64,000 nt of DNA from Inhella sp. (GCF_027532025.1 NZ_JAPZSY010000003.1:1-64000); one strand, 5' to 3'. Counted from the stretch's first letter, positions 50,813 to 62,485 are shown. Numbers and translations are program-made. The notes: generated by a model from the letters alone, not told the origin.

Positions 50813-53140
50813 TCAGCGAGCGGCCAGCCAACCGAGCAAGTGCTCGGCCGGCATGGGCTTGGCGATGAAGTAGCCTTGGGCCTCGTCGCAGCCCCAGGCG
50901 CGAAGGTCGTCGAGCGCGGATGGGGCTTCGATGCCTTCGGCCACCACCTTTTGCTCCAGGTTGTGCGCCAAGTCGATGATGGAGCGCACGATTTGCCGAT
51001 CCCCCGGCTTGTCCGGATCGGTCATGCCGAAGACGAAGCTCTGGTCGATCTTCAACTCGTGCACGCGCAACTGCGACAGGTAAGCGAAGGAGGAGTAGCC
51101 GGTTCCAAAGTCGTCGATGGACAGCCAGAACCCCTGCGCCCGCAGCTCCTTCACGGTGGCCAGGGCGCGGCTGGGATCGTCCATGATGGCGCTTTCGGTG
51201 ATTTCCAGGCCCAGCAGGCTGGCATCGGCGCCGGCCTCGGCCATCCAGCCTTGGATCTTGCCAGGCAAGTCGGCGTCCATGAGGTCGCGGGTGGACAGGT
51301 TGACACTGATCCGCAGGGTCTGGCCCTGCGCCCGGGCGGCCACGGCGAAGCGCAGCGCCGCCTGCAGCACCCACCGCGTGAGCTCGCGGATGAAGCCGGT
51401 TTGCTCGGCGAAAGGAATGAACAGGCCTGGGGGCACCAGGCCGCGCACGGGGTGTTGCCAGCGCACGAGCGCCTCGGCACCGCGCACCTGCTGGCTGACC
51501 AAGTGCAGCTTGGGCTGCAGGTACAAGCGCAACTCGCCGTGTTGCAGCGCCTGGCGCAATTCGGAGAGCAGGCCCAAGGTGGCTTGACTGCGGCCATCCA
51601 GGCTGTCGTCGTACACCTGCACGCCCACACCGTAGCGCTTGGCCGCCTGCATGGCTTGCTCGGCACGGGACAAGAGGCCCTCGGGGTCGCGGGCATGGGA
51701 CAGGGCCAGCGCGATGCCGATGCCCGCCCCCAAGTCCACGGTCTGCTCCTTGAGCGTGACCGGCTGCGCGAAGGCGGCCAGCACGCGCTGGGCCAGCGCG
51801 CGGGCTTGGACCTCGTCGCCCCCAGGCAGGGCGATGGCGAACTCGTCGGCGCCGATGCGCGCCAGCCATGCATCGCCCCCCACGCACCCCAGCAGGCGTT
51901 GGGCCACCAACGCCAGCAACATGTCCCCGGTATCGCGGCCCAGCACTTCATTGACGCGCTTGAACCGGTCCAGGTTGAGCATCAGCAAGGCCATGGGCTT
52001 CAAAGGATGCAGACGCTGGACGAACTGGGCGCGGTTGGGCAGGCCCGTGAGCGGGTCCCAAAACGCGAGACGCTGCACCTGACGCTCGCGCTCGCCGATG
52101 TCCTCGCGCATGCGCTCGAAGGCCTGGGCCAGTTCCACCACCTCGCCCAGGCTCGAAGGCGTGGCCACCGGGGTGTCGTAATCGCCCCCGCCCAGGCGCT
52201 CGGCCGAGCGCACCAAGGCGCCAATGGGCCGACTGACACGCCGCGCGGTGACGATGGCACCCACGGCAAACGCCAAGACCCCCAGGGCGTTGAGCACGAG
52301 CAGCAGCCACTGCAATTGACGGAAGGGGGCCACGGCCGTGCTGTACGACACCCACAGCAGGGCGCGAACCTGTTCGCCGTCGGGCTGCCTCGGCTCCGGT
52401 AGCAGGGCCATCCAGCGGGCACGCTGCATGCCATCGGCGCTTTCCAAGGTGGTCGAACCCGATCGATCGTCTGCCACGTTTTGCGCGGCCGGCAGCATCG
52501 CCAGGTGTTGCTCCTCCACCGCCAAGCTCACGCCAGCGCCCTGAGGCCCATGCACCTGCAGCACACCATCCACATCGGTCAGGCGCTTCAACTGCTCCAG
52601 CAAACCGCTGTCCAAGCGAAACACCATGACCACGCGACCGATCGGCGTCGGGGCGAGCACCGGCACGTCGACGATCTGCACCGCCCGACCGCCAAGCACC
52701 GCCAGCTGCAGGCCGTCATCGCGAGGGGACGGCAACGGGGCCTCCGCCATCCCACTGGCCACCACCCGACGCCCCGTCGGGTCGAGGTAGGCCACCCCAT
52801 CCGCGCCGATGCGGCGGCCGTGGTTGTCCAGTGCGTCGCGCAAGGTTTCCAAATCCTCTGCGGCGACCAAGCCCGTGGCCAAAGTGGCCCGGAAGCCGTA
52901 GTCCTGCGCCAGCAACTGCACAGCGGCCGTCTTGCGCGCGGCTTGCTGCTGCAACAAGGTGCGCAACACGCCCGCTGCGGTCCCCAGCTCTCGATCGACG
53001 CTGCGTTCGGTCTGGTTGACCAATGCCCGTTGCACGATGCCGAAGGTGGCGATCTGCACCAGCAGCAAGAGGCCCACGAACAAGACCACGATCCGGCCTT
53101 GCAGCCGGGTCAGGTCCAAGAAGCGCCAGCCGCGTGCCAT
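50813..53140 (-). CDS. Cache-like/HAMP/GGDEF/EAL membrane signalling protein
   Basis: Start 53140 (MARGWRFLDLTRLQGRIVVLFVGLLLLVQIA); HAMP RRVSRPIGALVRSAERLGGGDYDTPV; GGDEF position reads ARIGADEFAI; EAL intact: GAEALVRW, LEITESAI, SIDDFGTGYSSFAYLSQL, LKIDQSFV, VVAEGIE. Confidence 0.93.
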   Translation of the reverse strand: MARGWRFLDLTRLQGRIVVLFVGLLLLVQIATFGIVQRALVNQTERSVDRELGTAAGVLRTLLQQQAARKTAAVQLLAQDYGFRATLATGLVAAEDLETLRDALDNHGRRIGADGVAYLDPTGRRVVASGMAEAPLPSPRDDGLQLAVLGGRAVQIVDVPVLAPTPIGRVVMVFRLDSGLLEQLKRLTDVDGVLQVHGPQGAGVSLAVEEQHLAMLPAAQNVADDRSGSTTLESADGMQRARWMALLPEPRQPDGEQVRALLWVSYSTAVAPFRQLQWLLLVLNALGVLAFAVGAIVTARRVSRPIGALVRSAERLGGGDYDTPVATPSSLGEVVELAQAFERMREDIGERERQVQRLAFWDPLTGLPNRAQFVQRLHPLKPMALLMLNLDRFKRVNEVLGRDTGDMLLALVAQRLLGCVGGDAWLARIGADEFAIALPGGDEVQARALAQRVLAAFAQPVTLKEQTVDLGAGIGIALALSHARDPEGLLSRAEQAMQAAKRYGVGVQVYDDSLDGRSQATLGLLSELRQALQHGELRLYLQPKLHLVSQQVRGAEALVRWQHPVRGLVPPGLFIPFAEQTGFIRELTRWVLQAALRFAVAARAQGQTLRISVNLSTRDLMDADLPGKIQGWMAEAGADASLLGLEITESAIMDDPSRALATVKELRAQGFWLSIDDFGTGYSSFAYLSQLRVHELKIDQSFVFGMTDPDKPGDRQIVRSIIDLAHNLEQKVVAEGIEAPSALDDLRAWGCDEAQGYFIAKPMPAEHLLGWLAAR

Positions 53141-53144
53141 GCGA

Positions 53145-53759
53145 TCAGAGCGGAAGCGCCCATTCCAAGCGACCACCTTCGGCCGGCGCTGGACGGGCCA
53201 ACAGCGTCAGCTCCGGCAGGCGTGAGTGCCAAGCGCGCAGCGTTTGTCCCCCAGCGTCGAACACGGCCCGACCCTGCTCGTCGGTGATGGCGAAGCGCGC
53301 GGTGTCCACGACGACGATGAAGGCGCTCATCTGGTCGTGGATGTTGCAGCCCAGAGCCAGAACGCCGCTTTTGTCAAACCGCACCGGGGGCGCCGCTTTG
53401 CCCAGGTAGAGCTGCAACTCAAAGGGCTTGACGGGCGAAAAGGAGTAGACGTGGTGTCGCACCTTGTCGTGGTTGGGGAATTGCACCTCGGTGCCGGTTT
53501 GCACCACCAGCAGCCGCGGCTCGAACTGACGGTTGCGCTGCCCCATCTCGGCCGTGGCACCCGCGCGCGCCGAGCGCGGCTCGCCTGCACGCTCCAAGGC
53601 GACGACGGCGCCAGCCACAGGCAGGCCCTGGCGGTCGCGAACGATCACCTCCAGCGGTGCCGCCACTGCCGCCGCGGCCCAGCAGCTCCACCCCAGCGCC
53701 ACCCCCAAGAGCCGGGCCGGAAGCAGCCGTGTCCAGTGCTCGGGATGGATCGTGCGCAT
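53145..53759 (-). CDS. Cupredoxin-fold 'methylamine utilization'-type secreted protein
   Basis: Signal peptide; VQFPNHDKVRHHVYSFSPVKPFELQLYLG...LGCNIHDQMSAFIVV with candidate His/Cys/His/Met copper ligands. Confidence 0.85.
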   Translation of the reverse strand: MRTIHPEHWTRLLPARLLGVALGWSCWAAAAVAAPLEVIVRDRQGLPVAGAVVALERAGEPRSARAGATAEMGQRNRQFEPRLLVVQTGTEVQFPNHDKVRHHVYSFSPVKPFELQLYLGKAAPPVRFDKSGVLALGCNIHDQMSAFIVVVDTARFAITDEQGRAVFDAGGQTLRAWHSRLPELTLLARPAPAEGGRLEWALPL

Positions 53760-53801
53760 CGTGGTGCTCCTGGGCGTGGGGTCGACGCAGAGCACGATAG
53801 C

Positions 53802-54875
53802 TCAGGCGTGCAACTGCAGCCTGACGGCCTTGGCAGGACGCAGGGCGTCGTGGATGGCCAGCAGCCATTGCCGCAAGGCGGCCCATGGCTCTTCGGGCCA
53901 GCCTTCGGCACGCAGGCCCTTGCACAGGCCATCGACCAAGCTGGCGCTTTGCACCAGCGCATCGAGTGCCCGCGGCGTCAGGCGCGGCAGGGCGCGCTCC
54001 AGCACCCCCACGCGCTGGCCCCACACGCGGGCTTCGCGCCACGCCATGGGCAGGGGCTGCCCCGCAGCTTGGGCATGGGCGGCGCGGCGCAGCGCGCGCA
54101 CGTCGTCGGCCAGCAACCAGTGCACCCGCACGGCGGCCTCGCCCTCCGCCTGCAAAGCGTCCACCAATCGCAAGGTGCGGGCGAGGTCGCCAGCCCACAA
54201 GGCCTCGCTGAGCTGCGCCGCCTCGAAGCGAGAGACATCGGTCACCGCTTGGTCGACGGTGGCCAAGTCCAGCTCGCCGCCCGGGCGAAGCAGCGCGAGC
54301 TTCTCCAGTTCCTGCTGCGCGGCCAGCAAATTGCCCTCGACGCGTTCCACCAAGAGCAATAGCGCCTGTTGGCCCTCGTCGCCCTCGGGCAGGAGCAAGC
54401 CCAAGGACTTGGTGCGGCGCGCCAGCCAGGCAGGCAAAGCACGACGTTCGATGGGGTCGGCTCGCAAACTGACACCGGCCGCCTCCAGCGCCTGGAACCA
54501 AGCGCTGTCGATTTGGGCTTTGTCCAAGCGCGGCAAGGTGACGATGAGCAGCAACTCGGGGCCCAGGTGCTCGCACAGGCGCTGCAACGCTTCGCTGCCA
54601 TCCTTGCCCGGCTTGCCGCCAGGGATGCGCAACTCCACGATCTGCGCCTCGGCAAACAAGGACTGCGCGCTGGCCTGGGCGATGACGGCGCTCCAGTCGA
54701 AATGCCCGCCCACAACGTTGAACACGCGCCGCTCGCTGAAGCCCAGGGCGCGCGCGGCGGCGCGGATGGCATCGACCGCCTCCTGGGCGAGCAAGGCCTC
54801 GTCGCCGTGCACCGTGTAGGCGCCGCGCAGGCCCTGACTCAAGTGGGCGTCGAGCGTTTCCAGCTTGAGTTGCAT
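53802..54875 (-). CDS. holA: DNA polymerase III subunit delta
   Basis: MQLKLETLDAHLSQGLRGAYTVHGDEALLAQEAVDAIRAAAR, ELRIPGGKPGKDGSEALQRL; adjacent to lptE-leuS. Confidence 0.94.
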   Translation of the reverse strand: MQLKLETLDAHLSQGLRGAYTVHGDEALLAQEAVDAIRAAARALGFSERRVFNVVGGHFDWSAVIAQASAQSLFAEAQIVELRIPGGKPGKDGSEALQRLCEHLGPELLLIVTLPRLDKAQIDSAWFQALEAAGVSLRADPIERRALPAWLARRTKSLGLLLPEGDEGQQALLLLVERVEGNLLAAQQELEKLALLRPGGELDLATVDQAVTDVSRFEAAQLSEALWAGDLARTLRLVDALQAEGEAAVRVHWLLADDVRALRRAAHAQAAGQPLPMAWREARVWGQRVGVLERALPRLTPRALDALVQSASLVDGLCKGLRAEGWPEEPWAALRQWLLAIHDALRPAKAVRLQLHA

Positions 54876-54879
54876 CGCG

Positions 54880-55368
54880 TCAAGTGGGCCGCACGGCCGC
54901 CAAGCGACGCATGATCAGCGCCACCGCATCCTGCACCATGGACTGCCGCAGCAACGTCTCCTCGCGCTCCTTGCCCAGGGCCTGAGTTTCGGTCGTGGTG
55001 AGGTCCCGCGTCAGTCGCAAGGCGGTGCTCGGCAGCAGCAACTCATCGCCCGGCGTGACCACGCGGAAGTCGAGCGTGAGCTGCAACTGCCATTCGCGCA
55101 CCTGGCCGGCGGCGGTGCTGGCCACCGCGACCTTGGCGTGCTCCTCACGCTGCACCTCCAGCACCACCTGCGCTTGGGGACGGGCCACCATGCGCACCGG
55201 CAGGCGCTCCAGGGCACGCACCAGGCCCTCGTGCACGGGGGAACGCGAGGCAAAACCGCTGAGCGCGAGCCGCTCAAACTCGAAGCGCGGCGCCCCTCGC
55301 AGCGCAAAGCCGCAGCCACCCAGACTCAGCAGCGCTGCAGGGGCGATGAGCCAAGCGCGACGACGCAT
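54880..55368 (-). CDS. lptE: LPS-assembly lipoprotein LptE
   Basis: [38 protein letters not shown] lipobox; between leuS and holA. Confidence 0.92.
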   Translation of the reverse strand: MRRRAWLIAPAALLSLGGCGFALRGAPRFEFERLALSGFASRSPVHEGLVRALERLPVRMVARPQAQVVLEVQREEHAKVAVASTAAGQVREWQLQLTLDFRVVTPGDELLLPSTALRLTRDLTTTETQALGKEREETLLRQSMVQDAVALIMRRLAAVRPT

Positions 55369-58025
55369 CAAAGCACCACGTTGACCAGGCGGCCCGGCAC
55401 GACGACCACTTTCTTCGGGGCCGCGCCTTGGGCGAACTTTTGGAACTCGGGCGACGCCAAGGCCGCCGCCTCGATGGCGGCCTTGTCGGCCCCGGCGGGC
55501 ACCTTGATGCTGCCGCGCAGCTTGCCGCCCACCTGCAACATCAGTTCGATCTCGTCTTGCACCAAGGCGGCTTCGTCCACCTGTGGCCAGGGCGCGTCGA
55601 GCAAGTCGCCCAAGGCGCTGGCAAAGCCCAAGTCTTCCCACAGGCCGTGGGTCAGGTGCGGGCAGGCGGGGTAAAGCACGCGCAGCAGCACCGAGGCGCC
55701 TTCGCGCAGGGCCGCCGTGTCGGCCGGGCTCGCCGGCTTGAACGCGTCCAGCGCGTTGAGCAGTTTCATCGCGCCCGACACCACGGTGTTGAACTGCAGA
55801 CGCTCGTAGTCGCTGCTGACCTGGCGCAGCACCAGGTGCACCTCGCGGCGCAGGGCCTTCGCCTCGGCGGAGAGCTGGCTGAAATCCTGACCGGCGCCGC
55901 GCAGCAGGTCGCCCAGCTTGGTGGCGAAGTTCCACACGCGCTTCAGGAAGCGATGGGCGCCTTCCACGCCGGCGTCGTTCCATTCCAGTGTTTGCTCGGG
56001 CGGGCTGGCGAACATGACGAACAGACGGGCCGTGTCGGCGCCGTACTGGTCGATCAAGGCCTGCGGGTCCACGCCGTTGTTCTTCGACTTCGACATGGTC
56101 GTCATCTCGTACTCGAGCGGCGTGCCATCGGCCTTGAGCCTGCCGCCCACGATCTGCCCCGCCTCGTTGGTGACGACGTCGAGCTCGTGGTCCCAGTAGT
56201 AGTTCTTGCCACCGCCCTCGGGCTTGTGGAAGAACGCGCCCTTGAGCACCATGCCTTGGGTGAGCAGCTTGGTGAAGGGCTCGCTGATGCTCACCAACTT
56301 CAGGTCGCGCATCACCTTGGTCCAGAAGCGGGCGTAGAGCAGGTGCAGGATGGCGTGCTCAATGCCGCCGATGTATTGTTCCATGGGCGCCCAATACTGG
56401 GTGCCGCCAGCCACCATCGCCTCGGTGTTCTTCGGGTCGCAGTAGCGCAGGAAGTACCACGACGAGTCCACGAAGGTGTCCATCGTGTCGGTCTCGCGCC
56501 GCGCCGGCTTGCCGCACTGGGGGCAGGCCACGTTCAAGAACGCGGCCGACTTGTTCAGCGGGTTGCCGCTGCCGTCGGGGATGCAGTCCTCGGGCAGCAC
56601 CACGGGCAGGTCCTTCTCGGGCACCGGCACCACGCCGCAGTCGTCGCAATGGATGATGGGGATCGGGGTGCCCCAGTAGCGCTGGCGGCTGATGCCCCAA
56701 TCGCGCAGACGCCAGGTGGTCTTCTTCTCGCCCAGGCCCTGGGCGGCCACCAACTCGGCCACTTTGTCCACGGCCTCCTTGTGGCTCAGGCCGTCCAAGG
56801 CGCCGGAGTTCACGCAGCGACCGCGCTGCTTGTCGCCGTACCACTCGGCCCAGGCGTCCAGGCTGAAGCTCTCGCCCTCCACCGCCACCACCTGTTGGAT
56901 GGCGATGCCGTACTTCTTGGCGAACGCGAAGTCGCGCTCGTCGTGTGCCGGCACGCCCATCACAGCGCCATCGCCGTAGCTCATCAGCACGTAGTTGCCG
57001 ACCCAAACCTCCACCTGCGCGCCAGTGATCGGGTGCGTGACGAAGAGACCGGTGCGCTGGCCCTTCTTTTCTTGCGTGGCCAATTCGGCCTCGGTGGTGC
57101 CGCCAGCCTTGCACTCTTCGATGAAAGCGGCCAGGCTGGGGTTGCTGGCGGCGGCGTGCGCGGCCAGCGGGTGCTCGGGGGCCACGGCGCAGAAGGTGAC
57201 GCCCATGACGGTGTCGGCGCGCGTGGTGAAGACGTAGAGCTTGCCGTCCTGGATCAACTGGCCATCGGCACCGCGGATCTCGTGCGGGAACGCGAAGCGC
57301 ACGCCCTGGCTCTTGCCGATCCAGTTCTCCTGCATCAAGCGCACGCGCTCGGGCCAGCCGCTCAGGTAGTTCGGGTCTTCGGGGTTGGCCACGGCCGAGA
57401 GCAACTCCTCGGCGTACTGGGTGATCTTCAGGTAGTAGCCGGGGATCTCGCGCTTTTCCACCAGCGCGCCCGAGCGCCAGCCACGACCGTCGATGACCTG
57501 TTCGTTGGCCAGCACGGTTTGGTCCACCGGGTCCCAGTTCACCACCTGCGTGCGGCGCTCGGCAATGCCGGCCTCCAGCATCTTCAGGAACAGCCACTGG
57601 TTCCACTTGTAGTACGCCGGGTCGCAGGTGGCGACCTCACGGCTCCAGTCGATGGCCAGACCCATGGCCTGCATCTGGCCCTTCATGTGGGCGATGTTCG
57701 AGTAGGTCCAGGCGGCGGGCGGCACCTTGCCCTTCATGGCCGCGTTCTCGGCCGGCAGGCCGAAGGCGTCCCAGCCCATGGGCATCAGGACGTTGAAGCC
57801 CTTCATGCGCAGCTGGCGGGCCAGCATGTCGTTGATCGTGTAGTTGCGCACGTGGCCCATGTGCAGTTTCCCGCTGGGGTAGGGCAGCATGGAACAGGCG
57901 TAGTACTTGGGCTTGCTGGCGTCCTCGGTGACGCGGTAGGCGTCGCGGGCGTTCCAGTGGGCTTGCGCGCGCGCTTGCAGGGCGCGGGGGTCGAATTCGG
58001 GGGTGGGGCTGGCGGGGGCGGTCAT
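55368..58025 (-). CDS. leuS: Leucyl-tRNA synthetase
   Basis: [27 protein letters not shown] (HIGH), [26 protein letters not shown] (KMSKS), editing domain. Confidence 0.98.
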   Translation of the reverse strand: MTAPASPTPEFDPRALQARAQAHWNARDAYRVTEDASKPKYYACSMLPYPSGKLHMGHVRNYTINDMLARQLRMKGFNVLMPMGWDAFGLPAENAAMKGKVPPAAWTYSNIAHMKGQMQAMGLAIDWSREVATCDPAYYKWNQWLFLKMLEAGIAERRTQVVNWDPVDQTVLANEQVIDGRGWRSGALVEKREIPGYYLKITQYAEELLSAVANPEDPNYLSGWPERVRLMQENWIGKSQGVRFAFPHEIRGADGQLIQDGKLYVFTTRADTVMGVTFCAVAPEHPLAAHAAASNPSLAAFIEECKAGGTTEAELATQEKKGQRTGLFVTHPITGAQVEVWVGNYVLMSYGDGAVMGVPAHDERDFAFAKKYGIAIQQVVAVEGESFSLDAWAEWYGDKQRGRCVNSGALDGLSHKEAVDKVAELVAAQGLGEKKTTWRLRDWGISRQRYWGTPIPIIHCDDCGVVPVPEKDLPVVLPEDCIPDGSGNPLNKSAAFLNVACPQCGKPARRETDTMDTFVDSSWYFLRYCDPKNTEAMVAGGTQYWAPMEQYIGGIEHAILHLLYARFWTKVMRDLKLVSISEPFTKLLTQGMVLKGAFFHKPEGGGKNYYWDHELDVVTNEAGQIVGGRLKADGTPLEYEMTTMSKSKNNGVDPQALIDQYGADTARLFVMFASPPEQTLEWNDAGVEGAHRFLKRVWNFATKLGDLLRGAGQDFSQLSAEAKALRREVHLVLRQVSSDYERLQFNTVVSGAMKLLNALDAFKPASPADTAALREGASVLLRVLYPACPHLTHGLWEDLGFASALGDLLDAPWPQVDEAALVQDEIELMLQVGGKLRGSIKVPAGADKAAIEAAALASPEFQKFAQGAAPKKVVVVPGRLVNVVL

Positions 58026-58069
58026 AGGGGCCGGATTCTCGCCCAGCCCCTCGGGTCCAAGCGTGGCCC

Positions 58070-58498
58070 TCAGGGCGACGAAGCCCCGACCGGCGCCGTG
58101 ACGAAGGCCACGCGGCTCAGGCCAGCGGCTTGCAGGGCGTCGATCCAGCTGGCCACTTGCCCATAGGGCACTGCGCGGTCGATGGCCAACTGCACTTCCG
58201 CCTGAGGCTGGGCCTGGCCCAGCGCCTTCAAGCGCGCTTTGAGGGCGGCTTCGTCGGTGGGTTCGTCGTTCCAGAACAGGCGCCCCTGCGCATCGATCGC
58301 CATGCGCTGCGCCACGTCGCCTTCGGCCACCGGCGCTTGCGTGCTGGCAGGCAGGTCCAAACGCAGGGCTGCGCCCATCAAGGGAGCCGCCACCAAGAAG
58401 ATCACCAACAGCACCAGCATCACGTCGACGAGCGGCGTCATGTTGATCTCGCTCATCGGCGGGGCCGGCTCGCGCCGGGCGAGGCGGCCGAAGCTCAT
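58070..58498 (-). CDS. exbD: ExbD/TolR family protein
   Basis: [28 protein letters not shown]. Confidence 0.92.
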   Translation of the reverse strand: MSFGRLARREPAPPMSEINMTPLVDVMLVLLVIFLVAAPLMGAALRLDLPASTQAPVAEGDVAQRMAIDAQGRLFWNDEPTDEAALKARLKALGQAQPQAEVQLAIDRAVPYGQVASWIDALQAAGLSRVAFVTAPVGASSP

Positions 58499-59142
58499 GC
58501 GCGCGCCAGGGCCCAGGCCCGAAGGTCGTGGGCCAGCCCTTCGAGCGCGGCCTCGCACGCCGCCACGCGCTTGCCCAGCACGTTGTAGGCCAACACCGCA
58601 GGGATGGCCACGATCAGGCCAGCCGCCGTCATCAGCAGGGCCTCACCCACTGGCCCCGCGATGCGGTCGATGGTCAGGGCCCCGGCACCCGACAAGCCGA
58701 CCAGGGCCTGCTGAATGCCCCACACAGTGCCCAGCAAACCGACGAAGGGCGCGGTGGCCCCGATGCTGGCCAAGACCACCTGCCCCGCCTGCAGCCGAGC
58801 GACCGCTTGCTGCAGCGCGCCGCGCAGCGCGCGGGTCAAGCGTGCTTCAGCCGGGCCTTGCTGGGCCAGTGAGCCCGCGGGCTCGTGGGCTTGGCTGGCG
58901 TCCAGCAGCGGCAACAAGAGCCCATCCGGGTCCAAGGCCTGGACCTGGGCGCGGCCCGTGGCCCAATCGGGCGCGGCCCAAAACACCGGCAAGGCCTCCA
59001 CCAACCCGCGCTGCGCCCGACGCAGCAGCCAAGCCTTCCAGCCGATCAGACCCCAACTGACGATGGACATGCCCAGCAACAGCAGAGCCACTGCGCGACC
59101 GACCCCATCGGCCGCCTGCCAAAAACCACCTGCGTCCATCAT
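58495..59142 (-). CDS. exbB: MotA/TolQ/ExbB proton channel family protein
   Basis: [27 protein letters not shown]...[28 protein letters not shown]. Confidence 0.92.
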   Translation of the reverse strand: MMDAGGFWQAADGVGRAVALLLLGMSIVSWGLIGWKAWLLRRAQRGLVEALPVFWAAPDWATGRAQVQALDPDGLLLPLLDASQAHEPAGSLAQQGPAEARLTRALRGALQQAVARLQAGQVVLASIGATAPFVGLLGTVWGIQQALVGLSGAGALTIDRIAGPVGEALLMTAAGLIVAIPAVLAYNVLGKRVAACEAALEGLAHDLRAWALARA

Positions 59143-59966
59143 GCCGAGGCCTGCAAGGCTGCGGCAACGTCCGCCATCCGGTAGAGCCGAGGCGCACGGC
59201 TCGGTTGGGCCAGGAAACGGGCGGCGGCCAACGCACCCTGGGCGTAGTGCACCCGGCTGCTGGACTTGTGACTGATCTCGATGCGCTCGCCCTCGCCACA
59301 GAACATCGCGGTGTGATCGCCAATGATGTCGCCGCCGCGCACCACCGCAAACCCAATGCGCCCGGCTTCGCGCGGGCCGGTGTGCCCTTCGCGGGCGAAG
59401 GTGGCCACCTCGGCCAAGCGCTGGCCCTGGGCCTGCGCGATGACCTCGCCCATCTGCAAGGCCGTGCCGCTCGGGGCGTCGACCTTGTGGCGATGGTGGG
59501 CCTCGACGATCTCCACGTCGTAGGCCGCCCCCAACTGCCGCGCGGCCTGGGCCAGCAGGTTCATCATCACGCTCACCCCCAAGCTCATGTTGGGCGCCCA
59601 CAGCATGGGCACGGTCTGTGCTGCCTCGTCGATGCGCGCCATCTCGTCGGGCGTGAAGCCCGTGGTGCCGATGACCAAGGCGCAGGCTTGCGCCTGGCAA
59701 AGCGGCAAATGCGCCAAGGTGCCGCTCACGCGGGTGAAGTCGATCAGCACCTGGGCGCCGGCCAGCGCGGGCGCCGCATCTTCGGCAATGGCCACGCCGC
59801 AGGGGCGCCCCAAGAAGGCGGCCGCGTCTTGCCCGATGGCGGCGCTGCCGGCGGGCTCCAGGGCTGCCGTCAGCTGCATGTCTGGCACAGCCAACACTTG
59901 CTCGATGAGCATGCGGCCCATGCGACCGGTGGCGCCCGCCACCGCGATGCGCAGCCGCCCGCTCAC
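59139..59966 (-). CDS. dapB: 4-hydroxy-tetrahydrodipicolinate reductase
   Basis: GTG start 59966; RIAVAGATGRMGRMLIE, VLIDFTRVSGTLAHL, VIGTTGFTPDEM, VEIVEAHHRHKVDAPSGTALQMGE. Confidence 0.96.
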   Translation of the reverse strand: MSGRLRIAVAGATGRMGRMLIEQVLAVPDMQLTAALEPAGSAAIGQDAAAFLGRPCGVAIAEDAAPALAGAQVLIDFTRVSGTLAHLPLCQAQACALVIGTTGFTPDEMARIDEAAQTVPMLWAPNMSLGVSVMMNLLAQAARQLGAAYDVEIVEAHHRHKVDAPSGTALQMGEVIAQAQGQRLAEVATFAREGHTGPREAGRIGFAVVRGGDIIGDHTAMFCGEGERIEISHKSSSRVHYAQGALAAARFLAQPSRAPRLYRMADVAAALQASA

Positions 59967-60481
59967 TCGCGTTCCAGGGGCGGGTAGCTGCGGGTGGGGC
60001 CCATGGCTTCCGTGGCCGAGGGCTCCGCGCGCACGGGCTTGGGCAGCGCGGCACGCTCGGCCTGGCTCAGCGCCAACTTGGGCGCCTCGCGCTTGGGCTG
60101 GAAGGTGTTGATCGAGGCCACGAATTCGTTCTCGGTCGGCAGGTTGTCGGGCACCTCGAATCGCTCGAGCACGTCGCCCTTGAAGTGCGCCACCAACTTG
60201 CGCAGTTGCGGTTCGGTGCCTTGCCGCCGGATGGTGAAGAGGTAGTCCCAGCGGTCGGCGTGGAAGGGGTCGGTCAGCAGCGGCGAACCCAGCACCCCCC
60301 GCACCTGATCGCGCGTCATGCCGGGCTTGACCAAGGCGGCTTGCTCCTTGGTGACGACGTTGCCTTGCACGATCTCCACGCGGTAGAGCGGCACGACGTA
60401 GGCGAAGCGGTCGTTGTGACCCACCCAACTGGAACAACCCACCAGCAGCACGCTGGCGGCAAGAGCGACGAATGACTTCAT
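59963..60481 (-). CDS. bamE: Outer membrane protein assembly factor BamE
   Basis: Lipobox VLLVGCSSW; YRVEIVQGNVVTKEQAALVKPGMTRDQVRGVLGSPLLTDPFHADRWDYLF. Confidence 0.95.
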   Translation of the reverse strand: MKSFVALAASVLLVGCSSWVGHNDRFAYVVPLYRVEIVQGNVVTKEQAALVKPGMTRDQVRGVLGSPLLTDPFHADRWDYLFTIRRQGTEPQLRKLVAHFKGDVLERFEVPDNLPTENEFVASINTFQPKREAPKLALSQAERAALPKPVRAEPSATEAMGPTRSYPPLERE

Positions 60482-60569
60482 GGGGTGATCGGGCGCGCGC
60501 CGTCGGCGCTCGCTGGCTATGATAGTTCGATTCTAGGTGGCTGCCCATGCCGGCTTCCTGACGGCAGCG

Positions 60570-60998
60570 ATGAACCAAAGCGACGAAATCAAGAACAGCG
60601 GGCTCAAGGCAACGCTTCCGCGCATCCGGGTGCTGGAGGTGTTCCAGCGCGCGACGCGGCGACACCTGACGGCCGAAGACGTCTACAAGGCACTGTTGGC
60701 CGAAGACGCCGACATCGGCCTGGCCACGGTCTACCGGGTGCTGACGCAGTTCGAACAGGCGGGCCTGCTGACGCGCAACCACTTCGAAGTGGGCAAGGCG
60801 GTGTTCGAACTCAACGAGGGCCGGCACCACGACCATTTGGTGTGCCTGAGCTGCGGCAAGGTCGAAGAGTTTTACGACGAGGCCATCGAAACACGCCAAC
60901 ATGACATCGCCAAAGAGCGGGGGTTCGAGTTGCAAGAGCACTCGCTGGCGCTGTACGCCGTCTGCACCCGCACCGACTGCCCTCACCGGCGCAAGTGA
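60570..60998 (+). CDS. fur: Ferric uptake regulator Fur
   Basis: [69 protein letters not shown]. Confidence 0.97.
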   Translation: MNQSDEIKNSGLKATLPRIRVLEVFQRATRRHLTAEDVYKALLAEDADIGLATVYRVLTQFEQAGLLTRNHFEVGKAVFELNEGRHHDHLVCLSCGKVEEFYDEAIETRQHDIAKERGFELQEHSLALYAVCTRTDCPHRRK

Positions 60999-61016
60999 CG
61001 CCGCCGGCGCAGGGGC

Positions 61017-61973
61017 TCAGTCGGGCTGTCCCTGCTCCATGGCCCGCTGGTGGCGGGCCACGAACTCCTGGTAGGTGTCGATGCCGCGCAACTGCAAGAT
61101 GGTGTTGCGCACCGCCGCCTCCACCAGCACGGCGAGGTTGCGCCCGGCATCGACGGCGATGATGACCTTGCGCGTGGGCACACCCAGGACGTCCTCGTAC
61201 AGGGGCTCGTAGGGCAAGCGCTCGAACTCGCGCTCCAAGGTTTCGCGGCGCACCAGGTGAACGATGAGCTTGAGCCGCATCTTGCGGCGCACCGCCGTCT
61301 CGCCAAAGATGGCCTTGATGTCCAGCAGGCCGATGCCGCGAACCTCGAGCAGATTGGCCAGCAACTCGGGACAGCGCCCAACCACGGTGTCTTGGGCGAT
61401 GCGGAAGAAATCGACCGCGTCGTCGGCCACCAAACCATGACCACGAGAGATGAGCTCCAGCCCCAATTCGCTTTTGCCAAGGCCAGACTCACCGGTGAGC
61501 AACACGCCAAGACCCAGGATGTCCATGAACACCCCATGTCGGGTGCTGCGGTTGGCGCAAAGTTGGGCCAAATGGGCCCGCACCACGTCGATCACGTGCC
61601 CCGCCGAATCGGCGGTGGTGAACAGCGGGATGTCGGCGCGGTCGCACATGGCCACCAGCTTGGGCGGCGCGACGCAGCGGTCGGCCACGATGATGACCGG
61701 CGGCTCCAGCGTGACGATGCGCGAAACACGACGCTCCAACACCTCGTCGCTGGCCTGGGTGAGGTAGGCCACCTCGCGCACGCCCACGATCTGGACGCGG
61801 TAGGGGTGGATGTAGTTCAGGTAACCGACCAGGTCGGCGGCGGATTGCGCATCCCGCAGCGCAGCGTCGTCGAAGCGGCGTTCGGGGTGGGCGTGGCCCG
61901 CAATCCATTCCCAGCGCAGGGCCTCGCGGTGTTCCTCGAACAAACGGTCGGCACTGATCGAGACTGCCTTCAT
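61017..61973 (-). CDS. hprK: HPr kinase/phosphorylase
   Basis: [61 protein letters not shown]. Confidence 0.97.
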   Translation of the reverse strand: MKAVSISADRLFEEHREALRWEWIAGHAHPERRFDDAALRDAQSAADLVGYLNYIHPYRVQIVGVREVAYLTQASDEVLERRVSRIVTLEPPVIIVADRCVAPPKLVAMCDRADIPLFTTADSAGHVIDVVRAHLAQLCANRSTRHGVFMDILGLGVLLTGESGLGKSELGLELISRGHGLVADDAVDFFRIAQDTVVGRCPELLANLLEVRGIGLLDIKAIFGETAVRRKMRLKLIVHLVRRETLEREFERLPYEPLYEDVLGVPTRKVIIAVDAGRNLAVLVEAAVRNTILQLRGIDTYQEFVARHQRAMEQGQPD

Positions 61974-62440
61974 GCCGCCGAACGGGCTGGCTGCCAGGCG
62001 CTGATCAGTTGATGCACCGTGGCGGCATCGGGCTCGGTTTTCAGGCGCTCGCGCAACTCGCGGTCGCTGAGCATTTCGGCGATCTCGCCCAAGATTTCCA
62101 GGTGCCGCTGGGTCGCGGCTTCAGGGACGAGCAGAAGGATGAGCAGGCTCACGGCCTCGTCGTCGGGCGCGTCGAACCCGATGGGCTGTTGGACGCGCAT
62201 CACCGCAGCCAAGGGCGATTTCAAACCCTTGATGCGCCCGTGCGGGATGGCCACCCCATAGCCCAACCCGGTCGACCCCAAGCGCTCGCGCGCGAACAGG
62301 TTGTCGGTGACCACCGCCCTGGACAGGCCGTGCAGGTTCTCGAAGAACAGGCCCGCCTGCTCGAACAGCCGCTTCTTGCTGGTGGCGTCCACGTTCAGCT
62401 GCACATTGGCAGCGGGGAGCACGGCGGCGAGTCGGTTCAT
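61970..62440 (-). CDS. ptsN: PTS IIA-Ntr family protein
   Basis: [60 protein letters not shown] (phosphorylatable His). Confidence 0.96.
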   Translation of the reverse strand: MNRLAAVLPAANVQLNVDATSKKRLFEQAGLFFENLHGLSRAVVTDNLFARERLGSTGLGYGVAIPHGRIKGLKSPLAAVMRVQQPIGFDAPDDEAVSLLILLLVPEAATQRHLEILGEIAEMLSDRELRERLKTEPDAATVHQLISAWQPARSAA

Positions 62441-62485
62441 GGGCGGGGCGTCGAGAACGATTGGAAATTATAGGAAGCGGCGCAC

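Noticed and set aside
55428-58166. 912-aa plus-strand ORF
   Set aside because: Antisense to leuS, whose HIGH and KMSKS motifs are clear.
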